64,000 nt of DNA from Varroa destructor (GCF_002443255.2 NW_019211455.1:11788280-11852279), one strand, 5' to 3'. Shown: positions 12,263 through 24,364, counted from the stretch's first letter. Notes: generated by a model not told the origin, from the sequence alone. Made by a program: numbers and translations.

Positions 12263-13309
12263 ACAACAATAATGTCACCGATCGTCCCTCTAATTCTAGA
12301 TACATTCAGAATGGTCATGGTACTGCTAAAAATTTTACGGACGAGGCATCCGTAATGACTTCCGTCATGAAAAGCGCTTGTCACGTGAGCGTGACGAAAC
12401 GTAGCCCACCGGGTGGGCAACAGAAAAAGCATATTTATCTGTGATATTTATGCTTCTGGATTATATTAATTGAAGATCTAATGCTTTTTGACTCTGCTAG
12501 TTTATTTATTGCTAGAACGTATAGATATGCTGAATTGAGTACAGAGATAATATACTAGTTCGAATTATTTTTTCGAAGCTCAAGAATTAGCAGCTTGATA
12601 ATTTGTAAATAGCATAAGGCCATTCCAGATATGTCCGCTAAACAATTTAGCTTTTATGCTATCCGCAGCACAGCACAGTCACGCTTTATCGAGGCCAGTC
12701 GCCTCTTACCGATGAACGTAAATAGGACCCTCACAACTACCTGAATGACTCATCCATTCAAAGGGTACCGGCACGAAATTTTGATGAAGTTCTGTCCTGA
12801 GAGTGACTCTTCAGTGTGACTCAACAGCACCTGTATCTCCCGCTGATGAGGAAATATCGCTGAGATCACTACGTTCCTCAATATCACTTTCCTAAGAATA
12901 CAACAATTAATGTTAGACGAAAATGGTTACGACTAAACAGTACGATAACAACATGGAGATTTTGGAAGTAGCCAATATTGTGCGACAATACCTATCGCAT
13001 TGATGAAATGACAATTCGGCACAAGACTGCCAGATGATTTCGAAACGCCAGATGATGTCGTCGTACAAATCACCCGTTTCCAGATTTCGTTTCCAGCTGA
13101 CTCAATTTTGGGTTACCCATTCCTAGAATCAGCTCCTTATATATCGTGAAGTCAGTGGCTGGATATCGTCTGGCTACCCGGCCATTTAGTTCCTTTATAC
13201 AATTAGAGTTAGGTGGCGCCATATGGTTTTCAGCGCCTTTTGATGGATACCGGTAGAAATTTTCAGACATACCACCTCAACTGGAGCTTCTGCATGCTTA
13301 TGTGGTGAC

Positions 13310-13337
13310 TACGTACACCGCAATACGTACACCGCAA
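13310..13337. repeat. 14-bp perfect tandem duplication
   Basis: The unit TACGTACACCGCAA occurs twice with no gap or mismatch, which suggests a recent local duplication. Confidence 0.9.
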
Positions 13338-15166
13338 GAGGAGAGCTCCTCACCCAAGCCCTGATGACTACTATTGGCTGAATCCCTACCTGGATTGTCG
13401 TATCGAATGGGTGTAGATAGAGTTTGACCCTGGATTGTTTATGGAAGTAAAGATATTGACGGGACCTTGCGTTGTGTCGGCGTTCGTTGACCCAACTGTC
13501 TTATATGAGAAATGTATGCAAAGTTGGGCGAAAGAACTCGCCCAGAACAAACGTTGTCCTCGATAAGGATCGGTTCCATTGACATAGGAACAGTTCCTGG
13601 GACAAACTGAATAGTTTATAACTAATTGATCTTTTACTTTAAATCGCTGCCTTAGATAATGTGCGAGCGACAGATCCTCGATTACCCGCGATCTACTCTA
13701 AAAGTCAACGAAGCTCGAGTCAAAGATCTGTTTTTTTTTTCGTTTCCACGTATGTAATGAAGATATCATGCGGTAGCATTAACGTGTGCCTTCGGATTCG
13801 GCAGGTGGATTCGGCTGAGATGTCAGAGGTCTTTCTGCCTAGTTGTACACTGACAAGGATTCTATGAAGTTTGATGAAACCGATGCGCCAAGTTGTAAAC
13901 AACTGTTGAGGAAGAACAACTACTCCTGGAGTCCAAAATATTTCACTAAATAGTCCAAGTAGAGGCCTCTTTCTAGCAGAAGCTTATCCCTGATCAGGCT
14001 AAACTGTAGCTTTAGGATCGTTGTAGTGCCACGTAATATCGTATACTAGTGAACAGAATGCAGGTTTCATTTTAATCATGAGCTAAATAACCGCAGGTGA
14101 TTTTCTCCAATTTGCTATGAAGAACTCTGTATTTGACCGAAATAGGTGAAACCTTTGTAACATGTGTGAATCTTTTCGGAGAGCTGGACTCAAAATTAGA
14201 AGGGATTCAGTGCCTTAACGGTGCAGATACACATGGATACGTTGTTACCTTTCGCAGGATTGCAAGAGTAAGCCATAAAGTCGACAACATCTAGGACTAA
14301 TTGCAGCGAGCGTAATGGTCAGTGTATATCTGGCTGGAATGATAGACATAGTACGGTTTCGGAACACCTCAGTTATAAAAGACTAGCGTATTTCAGTTTT
14401 ATAGAAGGGAGATCAAACCGTACGGATAATAGATAAGATTGTAGAAAGTATCAGAAACGTATTTTAAATCGTATGAGTGCCGTTGCCATTCGTACCGTCG
14501 ACATCATTGGCCATCTATTTACCTCGGTCACGCATAATTCTGTAAAAATTGTTACCCTTTGATTATTTTAGATAAATGTAACAAGGGGGCTCAGGTCAAT
14601 TCGTATCGTTGATTAAACACGCTTAAGATGTATTGACGATCAGCTGTAGGAAACGGCGTTCCGAAAGCTCTTTGTTTCTACTTGCTTTTCTCGATCAACA
14701 GTTAATTTTAACAAAGCAGAGTTAGATCAAGAGAAGTTAGACTTTCTGTGTTCATTCAAGTACATAGGCACCTTAGATATAAGGATTGTCCTATTCAAAC
14801 AAGCACTTCACATAGCTGCTATCACAATAAAGAGCAATTTCATACTGCAATGCGGCCTTACCTTTGATGAGCCTATTCTTTGCTCGGTATAATTTTTTTT
14901 TTCCAATTCGAGCCTTCTACCGCAGCATCTACGTGATTTTTAGACGTTCATCGTTTAAACGTATTGAACTTACTTATCCGCTAGCAAGCAACGGAGCCGC
15001 TATGTTAATTGATCAAAAAGATCAATCACATATTGCAAGATGGGTAGAATTTTAATAGCGAAAATGCACAATTCCAGCAGCATAACATAACCATACACAA
15101 TCTCCATTCTATAATATAATAACATATCTAACGCTTATATAGCACTATGATATATAGTTTTTATAT

Positions 15167-15184
15167 GGTAGAGCACGCTCTACC
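15167..15184. repeat. 8-bp hairpin
   Basis: GGTAGAGC and GCTCTACC are reverse complements around a 2-base centre. It is a near-perfect palindrome in AT-rich DNA. Confidence 0.85.
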
Positions 15185-17970
15185 CTAACAGTTCGCTTCC
15201 ATATGACCGCTGCAGTACTATTGAATGCGGGTTTAATCTTATAGGGATTTGTCTGTTTCCTTTGGATCCACCCATCAATTGAGTTTTAACAATTTAATAT
15301 GAATGTCTTTGGTATAATGGTAACAAAAGGTTATCCTCCCTTGAAATCGACAACGTTTTAATTAGTTTGATCGTATCATTACGGGTCTGCTTTTTGTTAT
15401 TGACCGCGTCCCTCGTACCAGCCCTTCACCAGCGCGTACAAGAAACCGAGTTTAAACTAGTAAGTTAGAGTTAAAAAATTTGTCCGGCGCCGCACGCGTG
15501 TTGCCGCCTGCCGACTAATAACAAAATAGATCACCACGTTTACGTTCTCTGTGTTTTCTATGAGAAAATACGCCACGTACTCCTCACGTTTGCCAGCGGA
15601 TAAACGGAACTCACTTGCCACAACCGGTACCGCTGGCGAAGATGGAAGATGCTTCGAATAAATACGCTGACAATACTGGAAAGATTGTGATAAAAAAATA
15701 GATTTGAACAACAGCAGCAACAATAGCGAAAACAAAAACATTTCAAAAAAATACAATATAAACATTAGGCATTTATAATCAATTCGAGATATCGCCGCCG
15801 TCTCCGCCATCGTAACTGGCTTAGTGTTGTCCAGACACAGTACGTTCAACCTCCACATAGGTCGAAGGTTTCTCGATTCGACGACGTGCCTGGTCGATGA
15901 TAAAGTCAATTTTGATACTTTTCCCTATATTCTATATTTTCTTCTTCTATACATCTAATCGTTAGCTAAGGCTACTTCTAGTAGGAGCCGGAGCGATACA
16001 AAAGAAACTCTATGTGTATATATATCCGAAGTACATTTACGTAGGCTAAATAGAGGAAGACGCCGGGCAGGGACCCATATTTTGTCAATTCGAAGAAGAT
16101 TTGGTCAGGTGTAGGTGGTGGTAACGAGAAGAGGAGCATGAGTCGAAGAGAGAAATATGAAACGTCAGGTGACAGAATGAGGGTGCGTCGGGTGCGCCCG
16201 ACCAACTGTCACCACACAGAACGCAAGCTGAGGCTCGAGAAGAGCGAGTCTTTATTGTTTCATTGTTTTTCTAACGCCGAAGCGGTAATCTAATGGTTCG
16301 TATGTTTTTTTTTTCTTTTTTTCGGGTAGCGCTCCGCCAGAGCCGAAAAGAGCAGGAACCGAGCAGAACGATCACATATTTAAGTAAAAGGGTAACGGGA
16401 GGGACTTCAAGAATCCTTCATAGGTACAGGGACCACTTACTTTTCTAATGATTCCTGAAGGGATAGGTTATGTGGCAGATCCAGCCCTAGAACGTCTGTT
16501 GACCATAATAGATATAATGACCAACACTTGGATAGGACTCCATAAGGAAGAAGTAAACAAGGATATTTAGAACAGAATCAATTTGGGCCTGTTGCTCTTT
16601 CCTGTTAGCTAATGCAATTAACATGTTTCTTCAGAAGCTGGCCATAGCATGTTTCGCGTTGCTGTATAACGGTGGCTCATTGTATCGGCTACATCACGGC
16701 CATAAAGAAAAATCTCGAAGATTTATGTCGGTAAGCGAGCAATACTAGTGAATGAAGAAACGGTTAACGTCGACGACAGGAACGAGATTAGAGACGGATG
16801 GCCGGGTGCCACAACCAAGTGCCCATAAATAAATTTCATGACGGCTGATCGAGAGCTTCGCGTTAAAGCTAAGCTCTATGATAATAATAATCATCATCAT
16901 AATAAGACAAACATATGAGTTTTTTTTTTATAAAATCTATTTTCAAAAAAAAACGAAAAGAAATGTTCATTATCGATGCGCCAGGTATCTCCGCTCTTGT
17001 ATTATCAGGTATTATAATTTTACCTGAGTTAGAAGCGATTTGCCCTAAAGGAAAACTTTTAGCAATCTGGAAATTAAAATCTGAACTGACGAACCAATAG
17101 CAGAAAGGAGCCATGTTTGTTTTCAGATGTTGATTAAGTGACGGTGCAGCTGTGTCAAACACTTGAGAGGAAAGCCCCGACGGTCACAAGTATCGGGTCC
17201 CGGAAGATGAGAAGCAATTTTCTCGTCACTGAATGCACATCGTATCGCTTTCGACATGTAAAAGCCTCTTATGAAGTATATCCCTCTCTCATCCCACCCC
17301 TCCCTCTTTCTCTGTCTCCCCTCAATAGACACAGACGTAAAACTTGAAAAAAAAAACTTCAGAACGATTTTTGTTACCGACAATAATTGTTTTTCAAATT
17401 GACAGAAATAACTGCGCAGATTCCGTCCATCGTCAGATCCACTGTTGAGTTGTCGTTGCGGCAAAATCTGCTGGGGCCAGTACTTTGCCGAGCTAATTAC
17501 CGTGCCGTACGATACAAATGTCACACTAAACAACGAAGTATTGAAGTAACATAATCCTCGAACTATTAGAATAGCTAATTGGTGGGATTGTAGTGGTCAG
17601 AACAATGCGTCCGCCTCGCGAGAGGAGGACGCTGTGTATATACACCATAAAAGGACAAATTTCTAAAATCCAATGCTTTCCCTTTACAAATACATTTTTT
17701 TTTTTTTTACTGAAACGAAATCGCATCGATTTGCGTAAATTTCAGATCAGAATTTTCCTTTTTTCGTGCCATTTTTACGATACCTCTTTTTTGTGCAGCT
17801 TTTTCTCTTATTTACGTATAATATGTAAGTGTTGCCAAACTTGTCTTCAGTCGTGGTAAGTTGGAGTGGGATAAGCTTCTTGTGAACGGAGTGGACGCCG
17901 TCGATCGATTCTATCGTTTCTTGCCATAATTTTTTCCTTTGATCGAAGCAGAAATACATGTAAATACGAA

Positions 17971-17985
17971 ATATATATATATATA
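17971..17985. repeat. (AT)7 microsatellite
   Basis: A perfect AT dinucleotide run lies just upstream of a B-box-like sequence at 18007. Confidence 0.9.
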
Positions 17986-18727
17986 CACTAGAAGTTTAGG
18001 TCCGCGGGTTCAAATCTCGGAGCGCACGGATTAGGCCGATCAGTTGTAGGTCGTTTGAGTTTTGCTCCTAGAAAGTTCTGTACGGATAATGCAGATAACT
18101 GAATTAAGAAATACTTTTGTCCCTAGGGGGATACCGTTTTTTCTTCATGAATCATGAGATTAATTTGGTTGGCCGTAAACCGAAGTCAACAACCTCTTTC
18201 TCATTCTCCACCTTCAAAAGTAACACCGAGGCGTGTAACAAGCAGCCACCCTCATCGTCCACGCTGATATATCGTATCATCAAATATACAGGTGTATGCT
18301 TCTACGAAAATTGTATGGCGTCAACAAGTACGATGAGCTTGTATTGAATGATTAACTATCTCTAAACTATATAGGGAAGAAGCTATATTAAGTTATAGCC
18401 ACCAAGAAACAGGCGATTATTCGTCCACGTTACCTTTATTACAAGTGAAATCAGCCTTTTACTTTTACACAAAAAAAATAAAATGTGTTTAATAACAAGA
18501 CAGTCCCGAAGCACAACAAGCGGGTAGCGCTCTACCATTGCGCACAAAAGGCTTGTGTAGCAACTTCTAATTTGTGCTTGTCGATACAAAGCACGAAATT
18601 ATTTATTGAAAAACGACGTGAAATAATAACAGAACGCGATTTTGGATTGTATATAAGCACATTTGCATTGTCTATCTAGACCCTCTGTGATAATGGGTAA
18701 GTTATTATTTGCTTTTTAATAGCAGAT

Positions 18728-18778
18728 ACATGTAGTAGTCTGGGTTCGAATCCGCGCGTAATCACATTTCGTTTTATG
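18728..18778 (+). mobile_element. tRNA-derived SINE fragment, copy A
   Basis: This 51-base segment aligns without gaps to the reverse strand of 42424-42474, with about 39 of 51 positions identical by my count. Both contain CTGGGTTCGAA(T/C)CC, which is a pol III B box (the T-arm of a tRNA), and both end in TTCGTTTT(A/G)TG. Upstream at about 18709 is GCTTTTTAATAGC, which could be the remains of an anticodon arm. A shared tRNA-like head plus a shared non-tRNA flank is what a SINE family gives. The full element ends, any tail and target-site duplications are not visible. Confidence 0.5.
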
Positions 18779-20118
18779 CTGACGGCCAGCTGATCAACGG
18801 CGGTGTCAGACGAAACAGTTGAAACATTTAGAAATTTCCCTGTTGTTACGGTATCGTATTGATTAGTTCCTAAATATAGCCATGGTCCGTGTTGTCAGTT
18901 AGGCTTATGAGACATTTTTGTATGAAGGCAAAAACGGCATTTTAAGGGACGCTAAAATTCGCAGGAGAAAAGCGACCTCTGATTCACTCAGGTCCAGTGG
19001 AAGCCAAACATCGAGACATATGGAAAATAGATTTATGGACTAATAGCTATAAAAAAGTACGAATCTTATTTTCATAGCCAGGACTTCGTATAAGCTCTGT
19101 AGGTTTCGAACCTGTTAGATAACTCATATATTACACACAACAGTATTTGTCATCTATATATAGAAATGTATGCATCGTGTTTTTAAGATATAGCGTAGCA
19201 ACACATAAGAAGGGCGAAGCTGTAAGCGCACGTTGAGTTGTCTATCTCTTCAGGTTATGTTCTCCCCATGTTAGCCACACGTAGACCTGCAATGTACTCT
19301 CAATTAACAATTATCTTTTTTTATGACGTTACCTATTTTTTGCCGTTAATCCCCAAATGCCCTGCATTAATTATCTGTAATCCGCGCAGAAGGTACTTCA
19401 TACCCAGTTACATACGTTTCCTTCCCCACGTTTTTCCATTCACTGTACTTATGTCGAATATTACTATCACCTGCGTCATCGATGCTCACTGGCGATTACC
19501 TCAATGACATCTTATCGTCTTTCATAGTACATGGTTTCTGATACGGCGAACCAGTAATATTTCATCGCATAAAAAAGCAGTAAATAGATATTCCATACAT
19601 GTGAACGGTCGTAGTGGCCCTGTTGTTCAATGATACCCGAATGAATGTAAAGACGTTGAGTGTCCAAAGCTTTTAAACCGTAACACGGTTTCCTGGCGGC
19701 GCTTCCGTTGCTGACGTTATTACGTTAATTTACATGAGCCTACTCAGACAGATATGTACAAACATGTAGATAATCCACACACACACGCGTAGTTTTGCTC
19801 GTTTACGTACGATCATTGACTTTTTTCGATTGCTTTTGCTCGTTCTTTATGTTGATACCGCTTGTTCCTGCTGTTGTAGTTACTTCGTATATTGCGCTGG
19901 CCGCTTGCCTTCTGCCATTTTCCTATTTTTTCTGCCATTTTTTTTTTTGGTTTTCTTGTTTCACCCTCCCGTTGCCGGCGTGTCCATGGACTGCACACCT
20001 CAGCCTTCGTTTCTAATCTCTTCTTGGCTTTTCTTTGTGTCCATCTTCGATTCGGCTGCTGAATCTGCCGCGCAACTTGACCAGCAGGGTGCCTCAATTT
20101 GCATCATCACCACTGCCT
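18779..20118. other. noncoding stretch
   Basis: No supported gene. From about 19800 the plus strand becomes pyrimidine-rich, giving long open frames of low-complexity Phe/Leu/Ser composition that I regard as compositional artefacts. Confidence 0.55.
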
Positions 20119-20359
20119 ATGGCCTGTTATTCGTTGTTTATCCGCTATCCAATCAATGAATGCGCTGCTGTCTGCGGGCTAGCCGAACGTCGAGGTAGCG
20201 CAAACTGCTATTACTTAGCGGAGGCAGCTCGCGTTACTGCCACTGCTTTGACGGGGGAAACAACTGGCTCCGTTCATCCGACGTCGAACGGGTATCTGCG
20301 CCACGCTCTGAAGTCTCTCGTTGCCATTCTGTTTTGCCCGATGCTGTGCTTCTCCGGAG
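20119..20359 (+). CDS. candidate first coding exon, unrecognised
   Basis: The frame starts at an ATG with G at +4 and stays open for 80 codons to a good donor (CCGGAG followed by GTAAGCG). Without splicing it would run to a stop at 20436. The peptide is mixed in composition, with a Thr/Ala/Gly-rich middle and a hydrophobic end (LVAILFCPMLCFSG) that might be a membrane segment. It lies at the start of a GC-rich block (about 20.0-21.3 kb) that looks like a gene 5' region. No partner exon was found. No family is recognised. Confidence 0.2.
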
Positions 20360-20662
20360 GTAAGCGTTACTGTTGGCATATGCCAGAAATATACACAGAT
20401 TCATCCTCTCTTCTGGCCACCGCTACTCTGTATTAGCGAGTGTAGAAAATCGAGCATGCTTAGGTGGGGGACGGAGTATCTCCATGCAGCGGGGTATCGT
20501 CAAAAAAGGAAAAGAGATGACATTTAGGAACAGATAGCGTGCCACTACCGGCGAATGAGTCGATGCTACGAAGCCCTGGCTAAACAGGAACTGGCTGCAA
20601 CTTCTGTAACGCCAACAGCGAAAAAAGAAACGCCATAGGCAAAGATAGAGGTGAGGACGACG

Positions 20663-20764
20663 ATGAAAAAAAGCAGTGACAGTGGCAGCAGCGGCAACAT
20701 AAGCTCTACGAATCCTAGTGGTGATAGCGGTGGCGCTGGTCGTAGTAGACAGAAGTTGATTTGA
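20663..20764 (+). CDS. short Ser/Gly-rich ORF in a repeat-rich 5'-like region
   Basis: A 33-codon ATG frame encodes a Ser/Gly/Asp-rich, highly polar peptide beginning MKKSSDSGSSGNISS and ending at TGA. It lies between the donor-like site at 20359 and the CGC repeat. It could be an upstream ORF in a 5' UTR, a piece of an exon, or an effect of the AGC/GGC-rich composition. There is no direct support beyond composition. Confidence 0.1.
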   Translation: MKKSSDSGSSGNISSTNPSGDSGGAGRSRQKLI

Positions 20765-20902
20765 GCTAGCGAACTGTTTTTCTGCTCCGTTCGAACGAAG
20801 CGGCGGCGAGAAGGTGAACGAAGACAACAAGAGATGGCGAGCTCAGCAGTTCACTAGTGCCTCGGCAACGATCGCTGCGGACTGCTGCAGGTCGCCACCA
20901 TC

Positions 20903-20903
<1 letters not shown>

Positions 20904-20937
<34 letters not shown>

Positions 20938-20946
20938 GCCGCCGCC
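20904..20946. repeat. (CGC)n trinucleotide repeat
   Basis: About 14 CGC/CCG units occur with a single A interruption near 20935. In one plus frame it encodes poly-Arg and on the minus strand poly-Ala. Such GC triplets in arthropods often lie in 5' UTRs or first exons. Confidence 0.95.
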
Positions 20947-21001
20947 TCTGTCTTCATCTACAGCATCTCCTATTGCTGCTACTGGTAGAAGGTAGAAAAA
21001 G

Positions 21002-21262
21002 ATGGGCGTCTGGAGAGGGCCAACGAATCGGATAGAGGCAATACATAAGACGAAGATAACAAAAATGGAGGCAGAGAGTGTGACGGCAGGATATCATCAG
21101 AGCAAGCCATCGACCAACAACTGCTGCTGCTGCTGCTGCTGCGTCTGTCGTAATTACAGAAGATACGGACGAGAAGCCCGCGAACGGAATGAAATGAAGC
21201 AGCGACAGACCACGTTAGCTACTGCCGCTGCCAGATTCGGCCAACAGTTTCTTTCCGTTTAA
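21002..21262 (+). CDS. candidate ORF with a cysteine string
   Basis: An 86-codon frame starts at an ATG in strong context (A at -3, G at +4) and ends at TAA. The predicted peptide begins MGVW, carries a seven-Cys run followed by Val-Cys at about residues 41-49, then a strongly basic region rich in Arg. Cysteine strings next to basic residues are known palmitoylation sites (for example in RGSZ/GAIP and CSP proteins), but here the run comes directly from a (CTG)7 microsatellite, so it may mean nothing. No donor is visible in the frame. No homology is claimed. Confidence 0.15.
   Translation: MGVWRGPTNRIEAIHKTKITKMEAESVTAGYHQSKPSTNNCCCCCCCVCRNYRRYGREARERNEMKQRQTTLATAAARFGQQFLSV
21121..21142. repeat. 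(CTG)7 microsatellite
   Basis: Seven perfect CTG units occur in a GC-rich block. In the plus-strand ORF of this region they encode a Cys run. Confidence 0.95.
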
Positions 21263-21296
21263 AAATGAAAACGACTTGTTAGATAAAGTGCATATG

Positions 21297-21321
21297 TACG
21301 CACGTACGCACGCACGCACGC
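21297..21321. repeat. ACGC tetranucleotide repeat
   Basis: Imperfect TACGCACG units pass into perfect ACGC units, an alternating purine-pyrimidine run of 25 bases. Confidence 0.9.
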
Positions 21322-22236
21322 TTATAGAAAACCAGATAGGTACACAAATGTATACGTACACACAAGCGTGTACGAAGATGCGCGCGCATCGTCACGCAAG
21401 GGTCAGCTGGACACTCTTTCGTATATGGAGATACAATGTGCAATAGACCAGACGCTGGTTCCAATAGGAAGAAAGCAGTGGACAGAATGGCAGGTACTAC
21501 CACTATTGCTATAAGTGTGAGAATTACGAGCAAGGGAACAGAAATTTCTGCTGCTGCTGCAATGACTTCTGCGGAGATGCCGCTCCGCTGAGCTGTCGCT
21601 ATCAGGTTTGTTCTATCGCACTATCTATTTCGTACCGCGCAGGCAAGGCAAGAGTTTCAGGCACCAGAAGCATATCGCGACCGTCCCTCGCTTGTCGCCC
21701 GAAGCGGTCGCCGCGTGCACACGTCATCATATCTGCTGTGACGAAAGAAAAAAAACAACGACAACAGCGGCGGCAGCAACTACCAAGTAAAAAATTCACG
21801 TTCATTCACAAAATGCCCTATGCACTATTCTCGTTGCGGCCATAAAAGATGCCTGGGGGTAAGGCTGCTTCGCTGGCTCGGTTTATTGTTAGAGCTCCTT
21901 GATGTGCACCCCATTTCATAACTAAGTGCCATTGCGTGTTACTACATCAACACATACACAACCCAATTGTTCGTCGATCCAACTGCATAACGAGCCTCAT
22001 TGGCAAAACCAGCGATTCAAAAATGACCCTACCTATTTATGCGTATATACATATTTCTAACAAGATGGCGCTATTTATGCCGGTGCGAAATTCCGGGACC
22101 CTTTTTTCGGTATTCAAGATGTATTTGAACTTTTCGAAATGCCGGCCTGTTTATTCAGATATCGTCATTTAGGCTTTCAGGCGGCGAACTTTACTAAGTT
22201 CTTAAACAAAACGGAGAATTCAAGTGATTTAGGATA
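21322..22236. other. noncoding stretch
   Basis: No supported exon. GC content falls after 21.8 kb. Confidence 0.5.
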
Positions 22237-22470
22237 ATGAGCTCTAGCTTGGAGCTACACCGGCGAAAAAGGAAATGCTCTAGTACCAAAAACAGTGTGA
22301 GTCATTGGCCGAAGAGATCCGGGAAGGTAATTTCGAACTTGAAAATGAGTCTATTCAAGGACCTCCTGTTAAGGCGACGATCAAGGAGTTACGAGCTAGC
22401 GTGCACGTGTGCTAGCACCCAGATTTGGTGTACATCAACATATCATATCTGTTCACGTTGGCTGAATTAA
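22237..22470 (+). CDS. candidate first exon upstream of the 23.0 kb exon
   Basis: The ATG frame encodes a basic, Ser-rich start (MSSSLELHRRKRKCSSTKNS) and meets a donor-like GTGAGT after codon 20, at 22296/22297. Unspliced it continues to a stop at 22470. Its phase (0) does not match the favoured frame of the next candidate exon at 23017, so the two cannot be joined simply. It is kept only because it lies just upstream in the same orientation. Confidence 0.12.
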   Translation: MSSSLELHRRKRKCSSTKNSVSHWPKRSGKVISNLKMSLFKDLLLRRRSRSYELACTCASTQIWCTSTYHICSRWLN

Positions 22471-22666
22471 GAACGTAACAAAAAGTACAACCTCGTTGAA
22501 CAAAGATTAAAGAAACAAAATTTCGGGACGCTCGCTTGTCTTGGCCTTCACATTACATTAACCCATTGTTAAACTATAAAAATCGTAGACAGTAATATAC
22601 CGGTGGGTGCATGCAGCTGAAAAAGCGGTACATACACCATAAACATTTATAGCTGTATGGCATCAG

Positions 22667-22715
22667 GGTGGTGGTCCGATGCAGGTGTTCTCATGAGTTT
22701 AGGTTTCAATCGGAC
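22667..22715 (+). mobile_element. tRNA-like SINE remnant (weak)
   Basis: GGTGGTCCGATG resembles an A box. About 25 bases further on, TTTAGGTTTCAATCGG resembles a B box, with TTCTCATGAG between them as a possible anticodon arm. The spacing fits a tRNA-derived SINE head, but no second copy confirms it. Confidence 0.2.
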
Positions 22716-23016
22716 AATGCTCGCATGTAACTGTTAAGCGGATAGCCCTATCTATCCAAATAAGCCATCTGGGCACAACGGAAATTGATACCTTTCTCTG
22801 CAGCCAAGCTTTTCATCAAGATGAAAATACAGTAAATAGATATGGACATATATTAGCTACCCTGTCTACATTGTTATAGGTCCAACGAAAAGTGGGACCC
22901 TGTGAACACTTGTACAACCAACAAGTTCTAGTTAAAAACAGTTACAGCTCAAAACTGCAAAGGTCATTGTAGACGCCCTAAACGGACTATCTCCAGTATC
23001 GTCAATGTTTCCGCAG

Positions 23017-23280
23017 GTGTGGGGGGGGCCTTTTGTAATTTTCCTATTCCATACGTCATCGAGATGGTGGAGTCCACCTCTTCCGATATCATGGGCGCGT
23101 ATCTTTTCACGTTGCGACCCGTAGCCTGTCTAGCACCCATCCCCGAATTCGGCCTCTGCTACTACGACAGCAGTGCTATCAACAGCTGGACACCCAATGG
23201 CAATTTTCGGCACCAATGGTTGTTATTGACAAAATCTTTGTCCGTCGTGCATCAGCGGCAGCTAACACTCGCCGGGCAAG
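23017..23280 (+). CDS. candidate internal exon 1, unrecognised
   Basis: An acceptor (TTTCCGCAG) is followed by an 88-codon open frame and a donor-like CAAG/GTACGA. The exon is 264 bases with matching phase at both ends. Codons are often C- or G-ending (GTC ATC GAG, CGA CCC GTA GCC) although the flanks are AT-rich, which suggests selection on protein. The peptide is mixed, with IPYVIEMVESTSSDIMG near the start and a hydrophobic, Cys-containing middle. No family is recognised. A G8 run at 23021-23028 is a place where an indel or error could change the frame. Minus-strand frames here are not long. Confidence 0.3.
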
Positions 23281-23906
23281 GTACGAAATCATCATCAGAA
23301 TTGTCGTCACTTAACTAAACGATTCGTCCTTGATAATGATTTTTATATCATTTCGAAGAGTAGCGAAGTAATCACATGCTATTTAACTTAACACTAATAG
23401 AAAATTACGGAAAAATTAAACTGGGCGCATTATAGGTAAGTAAGTAACGTGTCGTGTTCTAGCATTTCTCGATGAGTAAACCATTTTCTCATTTTGCGCT
23501 CATGATTCGAATGAGAGTGTGCGCGCGGCACAGGTCTTATTATATTAGAAATTGCCCACAGTTTCAAACAGTAGTTATGGCTGGTTAAGTTGAAGCTATA
23601 GCCTGATTAGCGCTATATTTAGCTTTGATATGATAATTTCAATACTGGAATCGTACATAATTAAACTTATTCAATTTAATAATACAGAACTTTTGAGGTG
23701 GGTGTCAAACATTACGAGTGACAAGTTCCACGCCTACAAAAGCGGTATTGCATTGCAGAGTAAATGCCTATCACTGAAGACTGTTGGATTCTTTCTTTCG
23801 ATCCTCCGCGCGAGGGAACGTTAAGCCGGTATATGAAGCGCCGATGGTACTAGTAGTCAAAAAAAGCTTACAGTACCTTAGAGAATACCGATATTTATTT
23901 TGGCAG

Positions 23907-24115
23907 AGATGATATCCATAGAAAAGGGTGAGAATAATCTGCAAAAGGAGCTTATTGGCTTGGCTCAGATGCGCCCAGCTACGGAGGCGCAGGTCGCCAC
24001 TTTTCCGCGCGATTGCTACGAGACTGATAATATCGAGCCAGGTAGCCACATCCTTATGAATCATGATAATAAAACACATGTTAACTGTGTAACTAACCGA
24101 GCTATCGTTCTATAG
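23907..24115 (+). CDS. candidate exon 2, phase-compatible with exon 1
   Basis: A strong acceptor (ATATTTATTTTGGCAG) opens a frame that runs 68 codons to TAG. Exon 1 ends with one base of a codon and this exon starts with two, so joining them restores GAG and keeps the frame. That match has a one in three chance of being accidental. The peptide is hydrophilic and natural in composition (EMISIEKGENNLQKELIG, then MRPATEAQVATFPRDCYE). Possible internal donors lie after GAAAAGG (GTGAGA) and after GAGCCAG (GTAGCC). An AATAAA occurs at 24757, far downstream. Family unknown. Confidence 0.3.
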
Positions 24116-24175
24116 AATATTATACATGTACAGACCAGTAGGAACAATATACTGGAATGCAAGAATACTCATATA

Positions 24176-24364
24176 ATGGTGCTGCTGGTCCTTCTGCCGC
24201 TGCTGAGATTCAATATTACATTGCAGGAACCGCATGAAGCATACTGCTGTGGATCAGATTGTGCTAATGAAAAGGATTGGGAAAGAAAGAAGATTGCAAA
24301 GGCGAGAATTCAGCCGTTCTTTGATGAAACAAACTGGTCTTTTGAAGAGTATTCAGTCAATTGA
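24176..24364 (+). CDS. candidate small secreted ORF or exon
   Basis: The ATG frame of 62 codons begins with a hydrophobic run (MVLLVLLPLLRFNITLQEP) that could be a signal peptide, followed by a polar region with Cys-Cys and WERKK. Alternatively, an acceptor at 24225-24226 (ATTACATTGCAG) makes 24227 onward an exon. From there a second plus frame is also open, for 70 codons to 24452. Which frame, if either, is coding cannot be decided. It continues the run of same-strand open frames from 23.0 kb. Confidence 0.2.
   Translation: MVLLVLLPLLRFNITLQEPHEAYCCGSDCANEKDWERKKIAKARIQPFFDETNWSFEEYSVN

Larger units (their letters stand above)
11557..18727. other. AT-rich noncoding stretch
   Basis: No securely supported gene. 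Small repeats and hairpins are listed separately (12243, 13310, 15167). On the minus strand near 15.68 kb there is a plausible acceptor with a long T-rich tract and a donor-like GTGAGT about 60 bases on, but no open frame is clearly favoured. A B-box-like GGTTCAAATCTC occurs at 18007 without the rest of a tRNA. Confidence 0.55.

Noticed and set aside
15457..15909. Longest ORF of the window, 150 codons on the minus strand
   Set aside because: It includes a polypyrimidine tract read as a Leu/Phe run. The starting ATG is internal to no convincing exon, and the length is near the chance maximum.
18001..18020. tRNA gene near GGTTCAAATCTC
   Set aside because: An isolated B-box-like string with an AT repeat directly upstream and no A box or stems.
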